Shown piece by piece: positions 55,167 through 64,000 of a stretch of DNA of 64,000 bases. The notes beneath the pieces are model-generated. The model was not told the origin of the DNA and ran no database searches. It worked only from the letters and a program-made list of their open reading frames with translations. Position numbers and translations under genes: made by a program. This DNA is from CAMDKS01 sp964402975 (GTDB taxonomy: Bacteria; Bdellovibrionota_B; Oligoflexia; Oligoflexales; RGVZ01): assembly GCA_964402975.1 (NCBI GenBank), contig CAYOEM010000002.1, positions 1 through 64,000 of the forward strand, read 5' to 3'. The first letter of the stretch is position 1, and each line of letters begins with the position of its first letter.

Positions 55167-56188
55167 AAATTTCTCTTCAAGACCTCGCCAGCAGAATCGG
55201 GGCCCAATTGCATTTGCCTAAGGGCTGTCATGCTGACTCGTTCGTCGAGAGTGTGGCCCCTATCGACCGCGCATCTTCCGTTGATTTAACGTTTTTAGTT
55301 AATGCTGACTATGCGAAGTTTGCCGCTGAAACAAAGGCGGCTGCCGTCATTGTTGGAAGTTTCATGGATAGTTGCTCAAGGCCCCAGTTGGTTCATAAAA
55401 ATCCTTATTGGGCGTTTGCGATGGCGTTTCAAATGTTTGTCATGCCTCGGAAGGAATCGGGATTAATCGATGCCCTAGCTTTTGTCAGCCCATCCGCAAA
55501 GATTGGTTCAGGGGTCACGATATACCCGTTCGCCCACGTCTCGGAGGGTGCAGTTATTGGCGACAACTGCGTTTTGTTCCCTTCGGTCCATATAGGACGT
55601 AACGTTCACATTGGATCTCAGTCTGTTCTGAGAGCAAACGTCGTGGTTGAAGACGCGTGCATGATCGGTGAACGTGTTTTAATTCATGGGAATACGACCA
55701 TTGGAGCCGACGGTTTTGGTTTCGCTCCGGGTGAGTCGGGTAATGCTAAGATTCCTCAGGTCGGCATCGTTCGGATCGAGGATGATGTTGAGATTGGGGC
55801 CGGATGCACAGTCGATCGCGCCGCATTTGGGGAGACTGTGATCGGACGGGGTACGAAGTTAGATAGTAGTGTACACGTTGGACACGGTGCCAAGATTGGC
55901 GCCCATGGGATTCTTTGCGCGGGGGCTGGTGTCGGCGGTAGTGCCAAGCTTGGTGAGCGAGTTGTGCTTGCAGGATCCACCAGTGTGAGTAATAATGTGT
56001 CAATTGCAGATAACACAAAAATTGGGGCGCTGGCTGGGGTGACGAAGTCTCTTCGTGAGTCCGGCGAATACATGGGGTTTCCTGCGGTTCCTGCAAATCA
56101 GTGGAGGCGCGAGGTTGCGGCGGTTCGTCGCTTGAAATCCCTCGAGGAACGAATTAGTAACCTCGAGAAAACATTGGAAAAAAAATGA
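55163..56188 (+). CDS. lpxD: UDP-3-O-acylglucosamine N-acyltransferase
   Basis: The protein is 341 aa. An N-terminal uridine-binding domain (about 1-100) is followed by hexapeptide repeats (left-handed beta helix, about 108-290) and a C-terminal helix. TIGADGFGFAP and VGHGAKIG (with candidate catalytic His) match LpxD. It adds the N-linked acyl chain in lipid A synthesis, using acyl-ACP. It implies an LPS-type outer membrane. The ATG overlaps the purB stop, so translation is coupled. This is an unusual neighbour for lpxD, normally beside lpxA/fabZ. Confidence 0.92.
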   Translation: MKISLQDLASRIGAQLHLPKGCHADSFVESVAPIDRASSVDLTFLVNADYAKFAAETKAAAVIVGSFMDSCSRPQLVHKNPYWAFAMAFQMFVMPRKESGLIDALAFVSPSAKIGSGVTIYPFAHVSEGAVIGDNCVLFPSVHIGRNVHIGSQSVLRANVVVEDACMIGERVLIHGNTTIGADGFGFAPGESGNAKIPQVGIVRIEDDVEIGAGCTVDRAAFGETVIGRGTKLDSSVHVGHGAKIGAHGILCAGAGVGGSAKLGERVVLAGSTSVSNNVSIADNTKIGALAGVTKSLRESGEYMGFPAVPANQWRREVAAVRRLKSLEERISNLEKTLEKK

Positions 56189-56281
56189 AGTAATACAGGC
56201 GTTTTAGTAGGGTTAAAGCGGGGATGTGCCATGCCGATAACCCTTTATGAAGCGCCCGCGGAACGAATCGAGGGACTTTCG

Positions 56282-57193
56282 ATGAAGATTAAAGCTTATG
56301 TTGTAGCCGCTATCATGGCCCCGTCACTAGCTTTTTTGGCTTTTGGGGGCTCAGGCCTCGCCTTTGCTAAAAGTGGCGAGCAAAGGCCGCCCAAAGTCGC
56401 GTCGGCAAGTGCTATTGTCGTATCAGTTCCAGTAGGGCAGATTCTCTTCGAAAAACGGGCCGATGAGGTTCGTCCTGTCGCTAGCCTTTCCAAGTTAATG
56501 AGTGCCATTGTCTTTATGGAGCAGTGTCAACACGTTAAGCTTGATGCGCTTCATCAGATGAATGCTGAGAATCGATTTCTGGCCAAAGGCGGGGATAAAA
56601 GCAAGCTTACGACCAATTGGAGTTACTCCAACTTGGATCTGCTCAAGGCGGCACTGATGCGTAGCGATAATCGTGCGATGCCCGCGCTGATGGATAGTTG
56701 CGGTATGAGACTCCAGGAATTTGCGATGCACATGAACCGAAAGGCCACGGATTTGGGGCTCAAAGATACAAGCTTTACAGAGCCCAATGGCTTGTCCCAA
56801 TACAACGTTTCAACGGCGCGGGAATACACTAAAGTCGTACTGGAGGCTTCGAGATTCCCGATTTTAAGTGAGATTATGCAGACCAAGCGCGACGTGATCA
56901 CCGGCTGGCGCAATGGTCGGGGCCAGAAAATAAGCTTAGGTAACACGGATTTGCTAATTGGCAGGAAGGGTGTAGATGTCATCGCAGGCAAGACCGGTTA
57001 CACGGACATCGCGCGCTATTGTTTTTCGGTTCTTAATCGCCTGGTGGATAACTCAACGGTTGTCATGGTGTTTCTAGGAGCCGAGGGGAAGCACACAAGA
57101 TTTGGGGACTTTTCAAGAATTCATCGTTGGCTCAATGATCGCATGTCTGAATTCTTTGCTGGAGACAGCCCCCAGCCAAGCCGCGGAACCTAA
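56282..57193 (+). CDS. D-alanyl-D-alanine carboxy/endopeptidase, PBP7-like (S11)
   Basis: The protein is 303 aa with a signal peptide (about 1-32, ending AFA). It holds the three S11 motifs: SLSK, SDN, and KTGYT. It is shorter than PBP5 and lacks a long C-terminal anchor, as in the PBP7/PbpG endopeptidase. It would trim or cut peptidoglycan cross-links in the periplasm. GAGGGAC before ATG 56282 and the signal peptide favour this start; the frame opens at 56231. Confidence 0.87.
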   Translation: MKIKAYVVAAIMAPSLAFLAFGGSGLAFAKSGEQRPPKVASASAIVVSVPVGQILFEKRADEVRPVASLSKLMSAIVFMEQCQHVKLDALHQMNAENRFLAKGGDKSKLTTNWSYSNLDLLKAALMRSDNRAMPALMDSCGMRLQEFAMHMNRKATDLGLKDTSFTEPNGLSQYNVSTAREYTKVVLEASRFPILSEIMQTKRDVITGWRNGRGQKISLGNTDLLIGRKGVDVIAGKTGYTDIARYCFSVLNRLVDNSTVVMVFLGAEGKHTRFGDFSRIHRWLNDRMSEFFAGDSPQPSRGT

Positions 57194-57314
57194 CCCTGGC
57201 AGGCTAAAAGGGCCCGGATTTTTCAAGAAAATGTGGCATCTGAGCGACCAACCGTATATATCAGGGTGGTCGTTGTTACATTTATTCTCTTGAACAAAGG
57301 AAGACATCCAAGCC

Positions 57315-58280
57315 ATGGGTCCGATTTCCTCTTTTATTGAGCATCATTACCGACACTTTAATGCGGCAGCGATGAAAGATGCTGCCAGGGCATATAAGGC
57401 ACATATCGCGTCGGGCCAAAAAATGATGGTTACCCTTGCAGGTGCAATGAGCACAGCTGAACTGGGTCTTAGTCTCGCAGAAATGATTCGGCAGGGTAAA
57501 GTCCATGCGATCTCCTGCACGGGGGCGAATTTAGAGGAAGATATCTACAATCTCATAGCCCATGAGTTCTATGAGCGTGTTCCTAATTACCGCAACCTTA
57601 GCGACGAAGCAGAGCAGGCCTTGCTCGACAGGCATTTGAACCGGGTGACCGACACGTGTATTCCGGAGGGCGAAGCGATTCGCCGGTTGGAGGGCGCGAT
57701 TATGCAGGTATGGCAAGAGGCCTCCGACAAGGGCGAGAGTTACTTTCCCCACGAGTACATGTATCAAATTATTAAGCGCGGCCTACTGAAGCAGTATTAT
57801 CAAATTGATCCCAAAAATTCCTGGCTCGTGGCTGCGTGCGAAAAAAACCTGCCGATTATTGTTCCCGGATGGGAAGATTCCACGACCGGTAATATTTTTG
57901 CGGGTAGGGTGATGGAGGGCAAAATCAAACGATCAGCCCTCAAGAGCGGTATCGACTATATGATCTATCTTTGCGATTACTATGTGAAAAACTGCGGCAA
58001 GACGGGAATCGGTTTTTTCCAAATCGGCGGTGGTATTGCAGGAGATTTTCCTATCTGCGTCGTCCCGATGATAGAGCAAGACATGGAAATGGATGTGCCT
58101 AAGTGGAGTTATTTCTGCCAGATCAGTGACTCAACCACGTCTTATGGAAGTTACTCGGGTGCAGTCCCAAATGAAAAAATAACTTGGGGCAAATTAGCGA
58201 TAACAACGCCTCGGTTTATCGTCGAGTCTGACGCGTCGATTGTGGCGCCGCTCATGTTTGCGTACATCCTCGACTGGTAA
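57315..58280 (+). CDS. deoxyhypusine-synthase-like protein
   Basis: The protein is 321 aa of the DHS family (NAD-dependent aminobutyl transfer). FNAAAMKDAARAYKAHI, LAGAMSTAELGLSLAEMI, SCTGANLEEDI and VPGWEDSTTGN are conserved. NEKITWGKL contains the Lys that forms the enzyme intermediate in DHS. Bacteria lack eIF5A, so the substrate must differ; polyamine transfer is likely (inference). The ATG at 57315 lacks a strong ribosome site. An OPT transporter gene lies 52 bp downstream. Confidence 0.9.
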   Translation: MGPISSFIEHHYRHFNAAAMKDAARAYKAHIASGQKMMVTLAGAMSTAELGLSLAEMIRQGKVHAISCTGANLEEDIYNLIAHEFYERVPNYRNLSDEAEQALLDRHLNRVTDTCIPEGEAIRRLEGAIMQVWQEASDKGESYFPHEYMYQIIKRGLLKQYYQIDPKNSWLVAACEKNLPIIVPGWEDSTTGNIFAGRVMEGKIKRSALKSGIDYMIYLCDYYVKNCGKTGIGFFQIGGGIAGDFPICVVPMIEQDMEMDVPKWSYFCQISDSTTSYGSYSGAVPNEKITWGKLAITTPRFIVESDASIVAPLMFAYILDW

Positions 58281-58332
58281 CTGCCACTAAGTCATTTCTA
58301 AAAATTAACTTCGTAGCCAGCGTAAAGGGTTT

Positions 58333-60177
58333 ATGCAAAAGATCGAACTCGAATCAAAGAATCTTTCGTCACAGAGCAACCCCGAGCTTCACTGGTTTAA
58401 AAATACCTATCAAGGTGACAAAGTCCCCCAATTGACGGTGCGCGCCGTAGTAATGGGATCATTGCTCGGCGGCTTTATGTCACTTTCAAACTTGTATGTT
58501 GGATTAAAAACCGGCTGGGGCTTGGGAGTTGCCATTACCGCTTGTATTCTGTCTTTTGCGATTTGGAAGACGCTTCATACACTTCTTCCATTTTTGTTTA
58601 AAACAGAGATGAGTATTCTTGAAAACAACTGCATGCAGTCGACGGCATCATCTGCCGGTTATTCCACCGGCGGCACGATGGTGTCAGCCATCGCTGCATA
58701 CCTTATGGTAACTGGAAGCCACATGTCATGGCCGGTCTTAACGCTGTGGACGATTTTTTTGGCTGCTCTAGGTGTCTTTATGGCCGTTCCTTTAAAACGC
58801 CAAATGATTAACATCGAGCAGCTAAAGTTCCCGAGTGGCATTGCTGCTGCCGAAACATTGCGAAGTCTGCATGCTGAGGGTAAAGAGGCGAGCAGTAAGG
58901 CGAGAGCACTCGGGATAGCGGGTCTTGTTGGGGCAGTGGTCGCGTGGCTTCGTGACGTGGGACGCCCACTCTCAATCCCGGGGCATCTAAATTTTCCAGG
59001 CGTCTTTCATGGTCACGCTCTGTCAAAATGGACAATTAATTTTGAAATGAGCACCATCATGATCGCGGCTGGGTCCATTATTGGGTGGCGGGTGGCGTGG
59101 TCTTTAATGATGGGGGCTTGTATTAACTATTTGATTCTGGCGCCATGGATGGTGGACTTAGGTGCAATCAGTGCAGAAAATCTGGGATACAGGGCCATAG
59201 TTGGTTGGAGCACTTGGGCTGGAGCGTCGCTCATGGTGACGAGTGGTCTTACGGCTTTTGCAATGCAGTGGCGTACGGTTGTCAGGGCCTTGTCTGGGGT
59301 GACGAAGGTTCTTTCAAAAAGTCATCGAGATGAGTCTGACCCGATGGAAAAGATTGAGGTTCCAGCGTCGTGGTTTATCCTTGGTGCACTTGTGTCGGGT
59401 GCTGGTTGCATAGGCGTTTTGTATCTGTATTTTGATACCACTATCTGGATGGGAATGCTGGCCGTAGTGTTGACATTCTTTTTGGGGATTGTTGCTTGCC
59501 GTGCCACTGGAGAATCTGACATCACACCGATCGGAGCTATGGGTAAAGTGACTCAGCTATCATTTGGTGCTTTGGCTCCAGCGAACGTCTCTGCTAACCT
59601 CATGACAGCCGCAGTGACGGCTGGTGCAGCTGGATCAGCGGCGGATCTTTTGGTTGATTTGAAGAGCGGTTACCTGCTTGGAGCTAACCCTAGAAAACAG
59701 TTTATTGCCCAGTTTCTCGGTATCTTTGCTGGCACGCTTGTTGTTGTCCCTGCCTTTTATCTTTTGGTTCCTGATGCTGCATCTTTAGGGACTGATCAAT
59801 GGCCGGCGCCAGCCGCCCAGACGTGGAAAGCCGTGGCGGATCTTTTGGCAAAGGGAGTTGGGGCGCTGCACGTCACGGCGCAGTGGGGCATCGTAGCGGG
59901 CGGTTTACTTGGAATTATTTTGCCGGTTCTCGAGCGGTTTACGCCAGAAAATCTTCGAAAGTTTATGCCGTCGGCCACCGGGCTTGGCCTCGCCATGGTT
60001 ATCCCGTTCTTCAATAGTCTTGGAATGTTTATTGGTGCTTTGATCGCACTGGCACTTGAGAAAGCCAATGCGAAGCAGGCGACCAGCTATATTGTCCCTG
60101 TGGCAAGCGGCATCATTGCTGGGGAATCAATTATGGGTATTATCGTCGCGCTGTTAACCGCAACCAAAATACTGTAA
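58333..60177 (+). CDS. OPT-family transporter
   Basis: The protein is 614 aa with about 14-16 membrane helices. QLTVRAVVMGSLLGGFMSLSNLYVGLKTGWG at about 35-65 and DLKSGYLLGANPRKQF are OPT hallmarks. In bacteria this family moves peptides or metal chelates. Substrate unknown. It is 52 bp after the DHS-like gene, so they may be in one transcript. It ends 11 bp from the convergent U32 gene. Confidence 0.93.
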   Translation: MQKIELESKNLSSQSNPELHWFKNTYQGDKVPQLTVRAVVMGSLLGGFMSLSNLYVGLKTGWGLGVAITACILSFAIWKTLHTLLPFLFKTEMSILENNCMQSTASSAGYSTGGTMVSAIAAYLMVTGSHMSWPVLTLWTIFLAALGVFMAVPLKRQMINIEQLKFPSGIAAAETLRSLHAEGKEASSKARALGIAGLVGAVVAWLRDVGRPLSIPGHLNFPGVFHGHALSKWTINFEMSTIMIAAGSIIGWRVAWSLMMGACINYLILAPWMVDLGAISAENLGYRAIVGWSTWAGASLMVTSGLTAFAMQWRTVVRALSGVTKVLSKSHRDESDPMEKIEVPASWFILGALVSGAGCIGVLYLYFDTTIWMGMLAVVLTFFLGIVACRATGESDITPIGAMGKVTQLSFGALAPANVSANLMTAAVTAGAAGSAADLLVDLKSGYLLGANPRKQFIAQFLGIFAGTLVVVPAFYLLVPDAASLGTDQWPAPAAQTWKAVADLLAKGVGALHVTAQWGIVAGGLLGIILPVLERFTPENLRKFMPSATGLGLAMVIPFFNSLGMFIGALIALALEKANAKQATSYIVPVASGIIAGESIMGIIVALLTATKIL

Positions 60178-60188
60178 ATGATTACGAA

Positions 60189-61424
60189 TCAATTTTCTTC
60201 CAGATCGTGTTCGCTACTACGTACGCGAAGTAAGTCGCCGGGTTGAAGCGGCGCATCAAGTGTGACCAAATAGTCGTAACCTGGCTTTGTATCCGGCGAT
60301 AGACTGTTGTTCTGCGGGTTGGCAAGATTAATAGCTTTAACTCTCGTCTTCGTGAGTACACCTGGGCGAACGGCCTCTATTTCCTGTTCCGCTAAAAACT
60401 TATTTCGGGCAGTTATTAAATAATGACCTGGTCCGATAACATCCTTCACCACGCCAGCTAACACGTAGTTTTCGTCACTTTTTCCGTCCAACCGTTGAGC
60501 GTGGCGGTCAAGTTTGCCGAAGAAAAATCCCGTGGTGTAGCCACGATGACGGTAGGTTTCTAGCTCATTGATGCAGTCATTTGAAACCTTGAAGTCACCG
60601 GTAATATAGCTATCGAGGGCTGCGCGGTAAGCATTGACGGTGGTTGCGCCATAAAGGATGCCGCGATTACGTCCTTCAATTTTCAGCCCTGAAACTCCTG
60701 CCTCAATGATCTTATCCAAGAAATCAATCGTACACAGATCTTTTGAGTTATAGAGGTAATTCCCCGTTTCGTCCTCGTACACGGGGTAGTAGACACCCGG
60801 GCGCTTCTCTTCGACTAAAGCGTATTTCCATCTGCAGCTGTTTGCACACATGCCGTGATTGGAATCGCGTTGAGTCATGTAACTAGACATGGTGCATCGT
60901 CCAGAATATGTCATACACATGGCGCCATGTACAAAGACCTCTAATTCAAGTTCCGGAACCTTATCCTTTATGGACTTGATTTCATCGAGACCGAGTTCCC
61001 TGGCCAAAACGACCCGCTTTGCCCCCATGTCTTTGAACGCTTTTGCTGTCATCCAATTGGCTGTAGATGCCTGTGTTGAAACGTGAATTGGCAAAGATGA
61101 GTGCTCTCGGACCAGGGACATGATGCCAATGTCGGCCACGATCACAGCATCGACTTTCACTTCTTCAAGAAACTTGATGAAGTTAGGGAGTCCTTTAACA
61201 TCGCGATTATGGGCAATAATGTTGAGAGTGACGTAAACGCGCTTGCCGAGCTCGTGAGCGTAGGCAACTCCCTCGCGCAAAGAATCCATGGAAAAGTTTG
61301 ACGAGCCGGCTCGAAGGTTAAAAGCTTTCCCGCCAAGGTAGGCGGCATCAGCGCCATACCTAAGGACTGTCTTTAATTTCTCAAGGTTGCCTGCTGGCGC
61401 AAGTAGCTCAACATCAGCTCGCAT
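60189..61424 (-). CDS. trhP: U32 family protein, TrhP/YegQ-like
   Basis: The protein is 411 aa. VELLAPAGNLEKLKTVLRYGADAAYLGG starts the U32 domain. EVFVHGAMCMTYSGRCTMS and CANSCRWKY carry Cys thought to bind an Fe-S cluster. The C-terminal beta domain follows. YegQ (TrhP) acts with prephenate in forming 5-hydroxyuridine in tRNA; others are called collagenase-like peptidases. GGAG eight bases before ATG 61424 sets the start over 61526. Confidence 0.85.
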   Translation of the reverse strand: MRADVELLAPAGNLEKLKTVLRYGADAAYLGGKAFNLRAGSSNFSMDSLREGVAYAHELGKRVYVTLNIIAHNRDVKGLPNFIKFLEEVKVDAVIVADIGIMSLVREHSSLPIHVSTQASTANWMTAKAFKDMGAKRVVLARELGLDEIKSIKDKVPELELEVFVHGAMCMTYSGRCTMSSYMTQRDSNHGMCANSCRWKYALVEEKRPGVYYPVYEDETGNYLYNSKDLCTIDFLDKIIEAGVSGLKIEGRNRGILYGATTVNAYRAALDSYITGDFKVSNDCINELETYRHRGYTTGFFFGKLDRHAQRLDGKSDENYVLAGVVKDVIGPGHYLITARNKFLAEQEIEAVRPGVLTKTRVKAINLANPQNNSLSPDTKPGYDYLVTLDAPLQPGDLLRVRSSEHDLEEN

Positions 61425-61582
61425 ACCGTATCTCCAAAGTTTGTTTGCTTCGATTCGATCACAATTAAAGGGTTTAAAGTGCCGAATTTCCTGACGGATT
61501 AGGTCGTGGGTATACCTATTGTTCAAGGAACGTGCAAGTCGAACTCTGGGGTGGGCTTTTATAATGATAAATAGTTATAATC

Positions 61583-62278
61583 TCAGTGCTTTTTTTGGCG
61601 CTTTTTATGAGTTGGGACGTGAACCTCAAATTGTTTTCCGTCGACGTGTCCCCAAACATTCCCGAAAAAGCTGAGTCGGCCGTTTTCCACGATTATGCCG
61701 CCTCCGTCGCTGACGCCGTAAATGGGACGTTTTATGAGTGCGCTTTGTTTTCTCAGCTCTCTGGCATACTCTGGCTCGTGATTATAGTGGGGAAAGAAGT
61801 CGAAGTTTACAAGACCTAGCGCATCAAGATTGCGAATGCCGACGGTGTTTTCATCTCGGTCGAATTTTGGATAGCTTGCCGTAGCAATCGAGGGAGTCAT
61901 AATGATAGCTCCGGCCGATAGACCAGCGAGAACGCCGCCGCTGTGTACAAATTTTAGCAGAAGTCTATCGAAGTGATTTCGTCGAATCGATTTCAGAAAG
62001 TAAAATGTATTACCGCCGCTCAGGTAAATGATATCTGCGGATTTTATGATTTTTTCTGCGTCGTTCAACGAGTAAGGACGATCGAGGTTCAGTTGCGCGA
62101 TATTTGTCACGCCTAGTGCGCCGTAAGTATCTTTTACATACTCGTATTCAAATTCAGGTACGTGATTAGCAGACGGAATGAAGACGAATCGTGGGTTTTT
62201 CTTACCGGTCAATCGAAGCGCGGCTCTATCGATTGGTTCATTAGCCTCGGCGTAACCACTGTAGAGAACAAGCTTCAT
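61583..62278 (-). CDS. S51 peptidase (PepE-like)
   Basis: The protein is 231 aa, cytosolic. LSGGNTFYFL and GLSAGAI (with the nucleophile Ser) are as in the PepE/cyanophycinase S51 family, and a His in NHEPEYAREL-like sequence follows. PepE cuts Asp-X dipeptides. Only 11 bp separate it from the SelO-like gene stop, so one transcript is likely. Confidence 0.87.
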   Translation of the reverse strand: MKLVLYSGYAEANEPIDRAALRLTGKKNPRFVFIPSANHVPEFEYEYVKDTYGALGVTNIAQLNLDRPYSLNDAEKIIKSADIIYLSGGNTFYFLKSIRRNHFDRLLLKFVHSGGVLAGLSAGAIIMTPSIATASYPKFDRDENTVGIRNLDALGLVNFDFFPHYNHEPEYARELRKQSALIKRPIYGVSDGGGIIVENGRLSFFGNVWGHVDGKQFEVHVPTHKKRQKKH

Positions 62279-62289
62279 TGCCGTAAACC

Positions 62290-63981
62290 CTACAGTCCGT
62301 AACGGAAGTCACGAACAACTTTCCCGAGGGCTTTGAGGATAGATTCGCTGCGGCCAGAGATCTTTTTAGAATTATTCTTCGCGTGTTCGCTTGCTTTGCC
62401 GTCTTGATTTTGGGATTTTGCGCCGATCGTAGGCCGACGAACTTGTTTTAGTCTTATATCGGGTACCAAAACTTGTTCTTCGATGAAGGATTCAATGACT
62501 GAGAATATCTCTCGTCTCTCCATTTGCTTGCGATTCTTCAGGATCTTGTCGCCGACATTACAGATGGCGTCCCCAGTGATGCGGTCACTACGGTTAATAA
62601 CGGCTGAGCGCGCCGACACCTTTCCAATGACGTTTTCTAGTCTAGAGTCAGTCAATCTCGCGGTTGCTTCAATTACTTCCATGTAGGATGTCTGAAAGCG
62701 TTGAGCCCAGACTCTTCGAAGCATTGTCGGACGCATGTCGTTGCTTGCGCAAAAACTCGACGCAATAGCCCGCATGAAGTCTTTGACAGGGATATGTGCC
62801 CATTTTTCGTGGAGACACTTCGGGAGAATTCTTAGTATGTCTCGCATTGAATAAAGAGCGTCTTTTGTAATGCCATCGGCAACGCGGTAATGCTTTTTTT
62901 GCTTTGTTTTTCTTTCCCACCAGCTGAAATTTTGCTCGAAATTTTTGACGATTTTTGGGGCTTTGGAGAGTACAAGCTCTGCTTCGTGGCGAGGAAGACC
63001 AACTTTTTCAAGAAGCAGACGACGTTTGGCAACGATAAACGTTTGATCAAATCGCCTTACTTCTGGGTGGTTGCGGAAGCGGGCAATTTCGAGTTTTTTG
63101 CCAGTGTTAATGTAGTGTTCTATTTGGGCAAATGTTTGTACCAGGTAGCGGGCTTGAGCTCTTTGCTCTGTCAGTGTCGTGGACCATCGATCGACGTCGT
63201 CAAATTTATACTCATGATGAAATAAGCCAAATTGTCGGATTGAGCCGTAGTCGATAATGCCGCCATTGGCCAGGATATTGTCACCGTCCCAAGCGAGCCA
63301 ACAGAAAATATATTCGGATTCAAAACGAGCGGCCATCTCGGCGAATGTGTTGCTGACCTCGCATAATAATCTTTTGTATCTGTTCTCAGTCTTACCAAGC
63401 GGTGCCCATTCGCCATTGGCTAGCTCTCGGTTTATGAAGAAGTCCACGGCGGCTTTGAGACGCGGCAGGTTGGATTGCTTAAGATGGTTGAAAAAGTGGC
63501 TCGGCCTAAGTAGGTTCGTGCCGGCTCGAACATTGATACTCAAATTACCTGGAAATTCTATGACGCAAAGGATTCTCTCGGTCGGGATGCTGTTGCGATG
63601 CATAATTTCAGAAAAAATAGCGCCGGTGACGCCGTCATCAAGATCACTGTATCCACATCCATAACTAATGGAGGGGTCTCCCGTTTGGAAGAATTTTTTG
63701 AAAATATGGGTTGCTGGACTTAGGCAAGTAGCGCCTGTACCGCAACTAGTGATATCCCATGTCTTTCCTTTGCCTTTCCAAACGCCGTTCCACAGGCTTC
63801 TGCCATCACCACTAGTGATGCCCGTCTTTCCCGGGTGCTGCAGCTGCAGGTAGCGAGTCGCCATGTAGTGCTTAGGTTTTATTTCTGATGCCGGAATTTT
63901 CACCCCGTTCATTAGGTCGTACTCATTGATAATCTGTATCGCGAATGTATCAAGGAGTTGAGCTTCGAGCTGTGGGTTCAT
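62290..63981 (-). CDS. divergent SelO-like (YdiU-family) protein
   Basis: The protein is 563 aa. GDGRSLWNG (58-66), WDIT (75-78), SEIMHRNSIPTER (124-136), VRAGT (151-155) and WDGDNILANGGIIDYG (231-246) follow the order of SelO, a pseudokinase-fold protein that transfers AMP to Ser/Thr/Tyr. The Glu125, Asp234, Asn235 and DYG Asp244 sites are kept. The Lys of the usual LKGxG segment is Cys80 here (SCGTG). The last 250 residues are charged and unlike standard SelO. Activity is thus uncertain. ATG 63981 lacks a clear ribosome site, and the window ends 19 bp upstream. Confidence 0.7.
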   Translation of the reverse strand: MNPQLEAQLLDTFAIQIINEYDLMNGVKIPASEIKPKHYMATRYLQLQHPGKTGITSGDGRSLWNGVWKGKGKTWDITSCGTGATCLSPATHIFKKFFQTGDPSISYGCGYSDLDDGVTGAIFSEIMHRNSIPTERILCVIEFPGNLSINVRAGTNLLRPSHFFNHLKQSNLPRLKAAVDFFINRELANGEWAPLGKTENRYKRLLCEVSNTFAEMAARFESEYIFCWLAWDGDNILANGGIIDYGSIRQFGLFHHEYKFDDVDRWSTTLTEQRAQARYLVQTFAQIEHYINTGKKLEIARFRNHPEVRRFDQTFIVAKRRLLLEKVGLPRHEAELVLSKAPKIVKNFEQNFSWWERKTKQKKHYRVADGITKDALYSMRDILRILPKCLHEKWAHIPVKDFMRAIASSFCASNDMRPTMLRRVWAQRFQTSYMEVIEATARLTDSRLENVIGKVSARSAVINRSDRITGDAICNVGDKILKNRKQMERREIFSVIESFIEEQVLVPDIRLKQVRRPTIGAKSQNQDGKASEHAKNNSKKISGRSESILKALGKVVRDFRYGL

Positions 63982-64000
63982 GGCATGCGGGTGGGTCGGA

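Noticed and set aside
55746..56096. 116-aa minus-strand ORF rich in His/Gln/Arg
   Set aside because: It is antisense to the lpxD hexapeptide repeats, which explains its regular composition.

Overview
The window comes from a diderm (Gram-negative type) bacterium with moderate GC. The signs are an LpxD-family lipid A acyltransferase, several outer-membrane beta-barrels, Sec lipoproteins and a PilT ATPase. Kinase/PEGA genes, TPR-barrel proteins, type III glutamine synthetase, a deoxyhypusine-synthase-like protein and many small secreted lipoproteins together recall Bdellovibrionota/Oligoflexia or another former deltaproteobacterial group. This is inference from gene content; no marker here fixes the taxon. 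The window is chromosomal. I see no phage, insertion sequence, integron or CRISPR array.

Layout. 0.2-16.2 kb is an envelope/secretome zone: a class C beta-lactamase-fold hydrolase, two paralogous lipoproteins with a permuted NlpC/P60 (YiiX-like) fold, an Omp85-type barrel, a DNA/RNA non-specific nuclease lipoprotein, four transporters (Spinster-like MFS, DMT, AmpG-like MFS, SMR), and two paralogous choloylglycine-hydrolase-type Ntn amidases. 16.2-24.2 kb holds tRNA-Cys, a pentapeptide-repeat protein, gap, a threonine aldolase, a barrel / EF-hand TPR lipoprotein / membrane protein operon, a structured leader with a 44-codon ORF, two unrecognised genes and an acyl-CoA desaturase. 24.4-30 kb holds a Ski2-like helicase, type III glutamine synthetase and coaE.

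30-44.8 kb is a signalling and envelope block. It has a PEGA-TPR protein and a membrane PknB-like kinase with an extracytoplasmic PEGA domain, a cN-II-like 5'-nucleotidase, a PilZ protein, a TPR-barrel protein, a DUF429-like protein and an aminotransferase. A PP2C phosphatase, a coupled single-pass membrane protein and a second TPR-barrel protein follow. 44.9-47.5 kb holds a divergent MraY-like transferase and PilT. 47.6-55.2 kb looks like a purine module: a BMP-type nucleoside ABC importer (SBP, ATPase, two permeases), purA and purB, the last with a foldable leader. lpxD and a PBP7-like peptidase follow. 57.3-64 kb holds the deoxyhypusine-synthase-like protein, an OPT transporter, a U32 (TrhP-like) protein, an S51 peptidase and a divergent SelO-like protein with Cys at the usual beta3-lysine position.

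How they may work together (inference): the first block suits a cell that digests and imports peptidoglycan, peptide and nucleic-acid material. The ABC importer, purA/purB and the nucleotidase suit purine salvage. The kinase/phosphatase pair may tune envelope assembly through PEGA and TPR-barrel partners.
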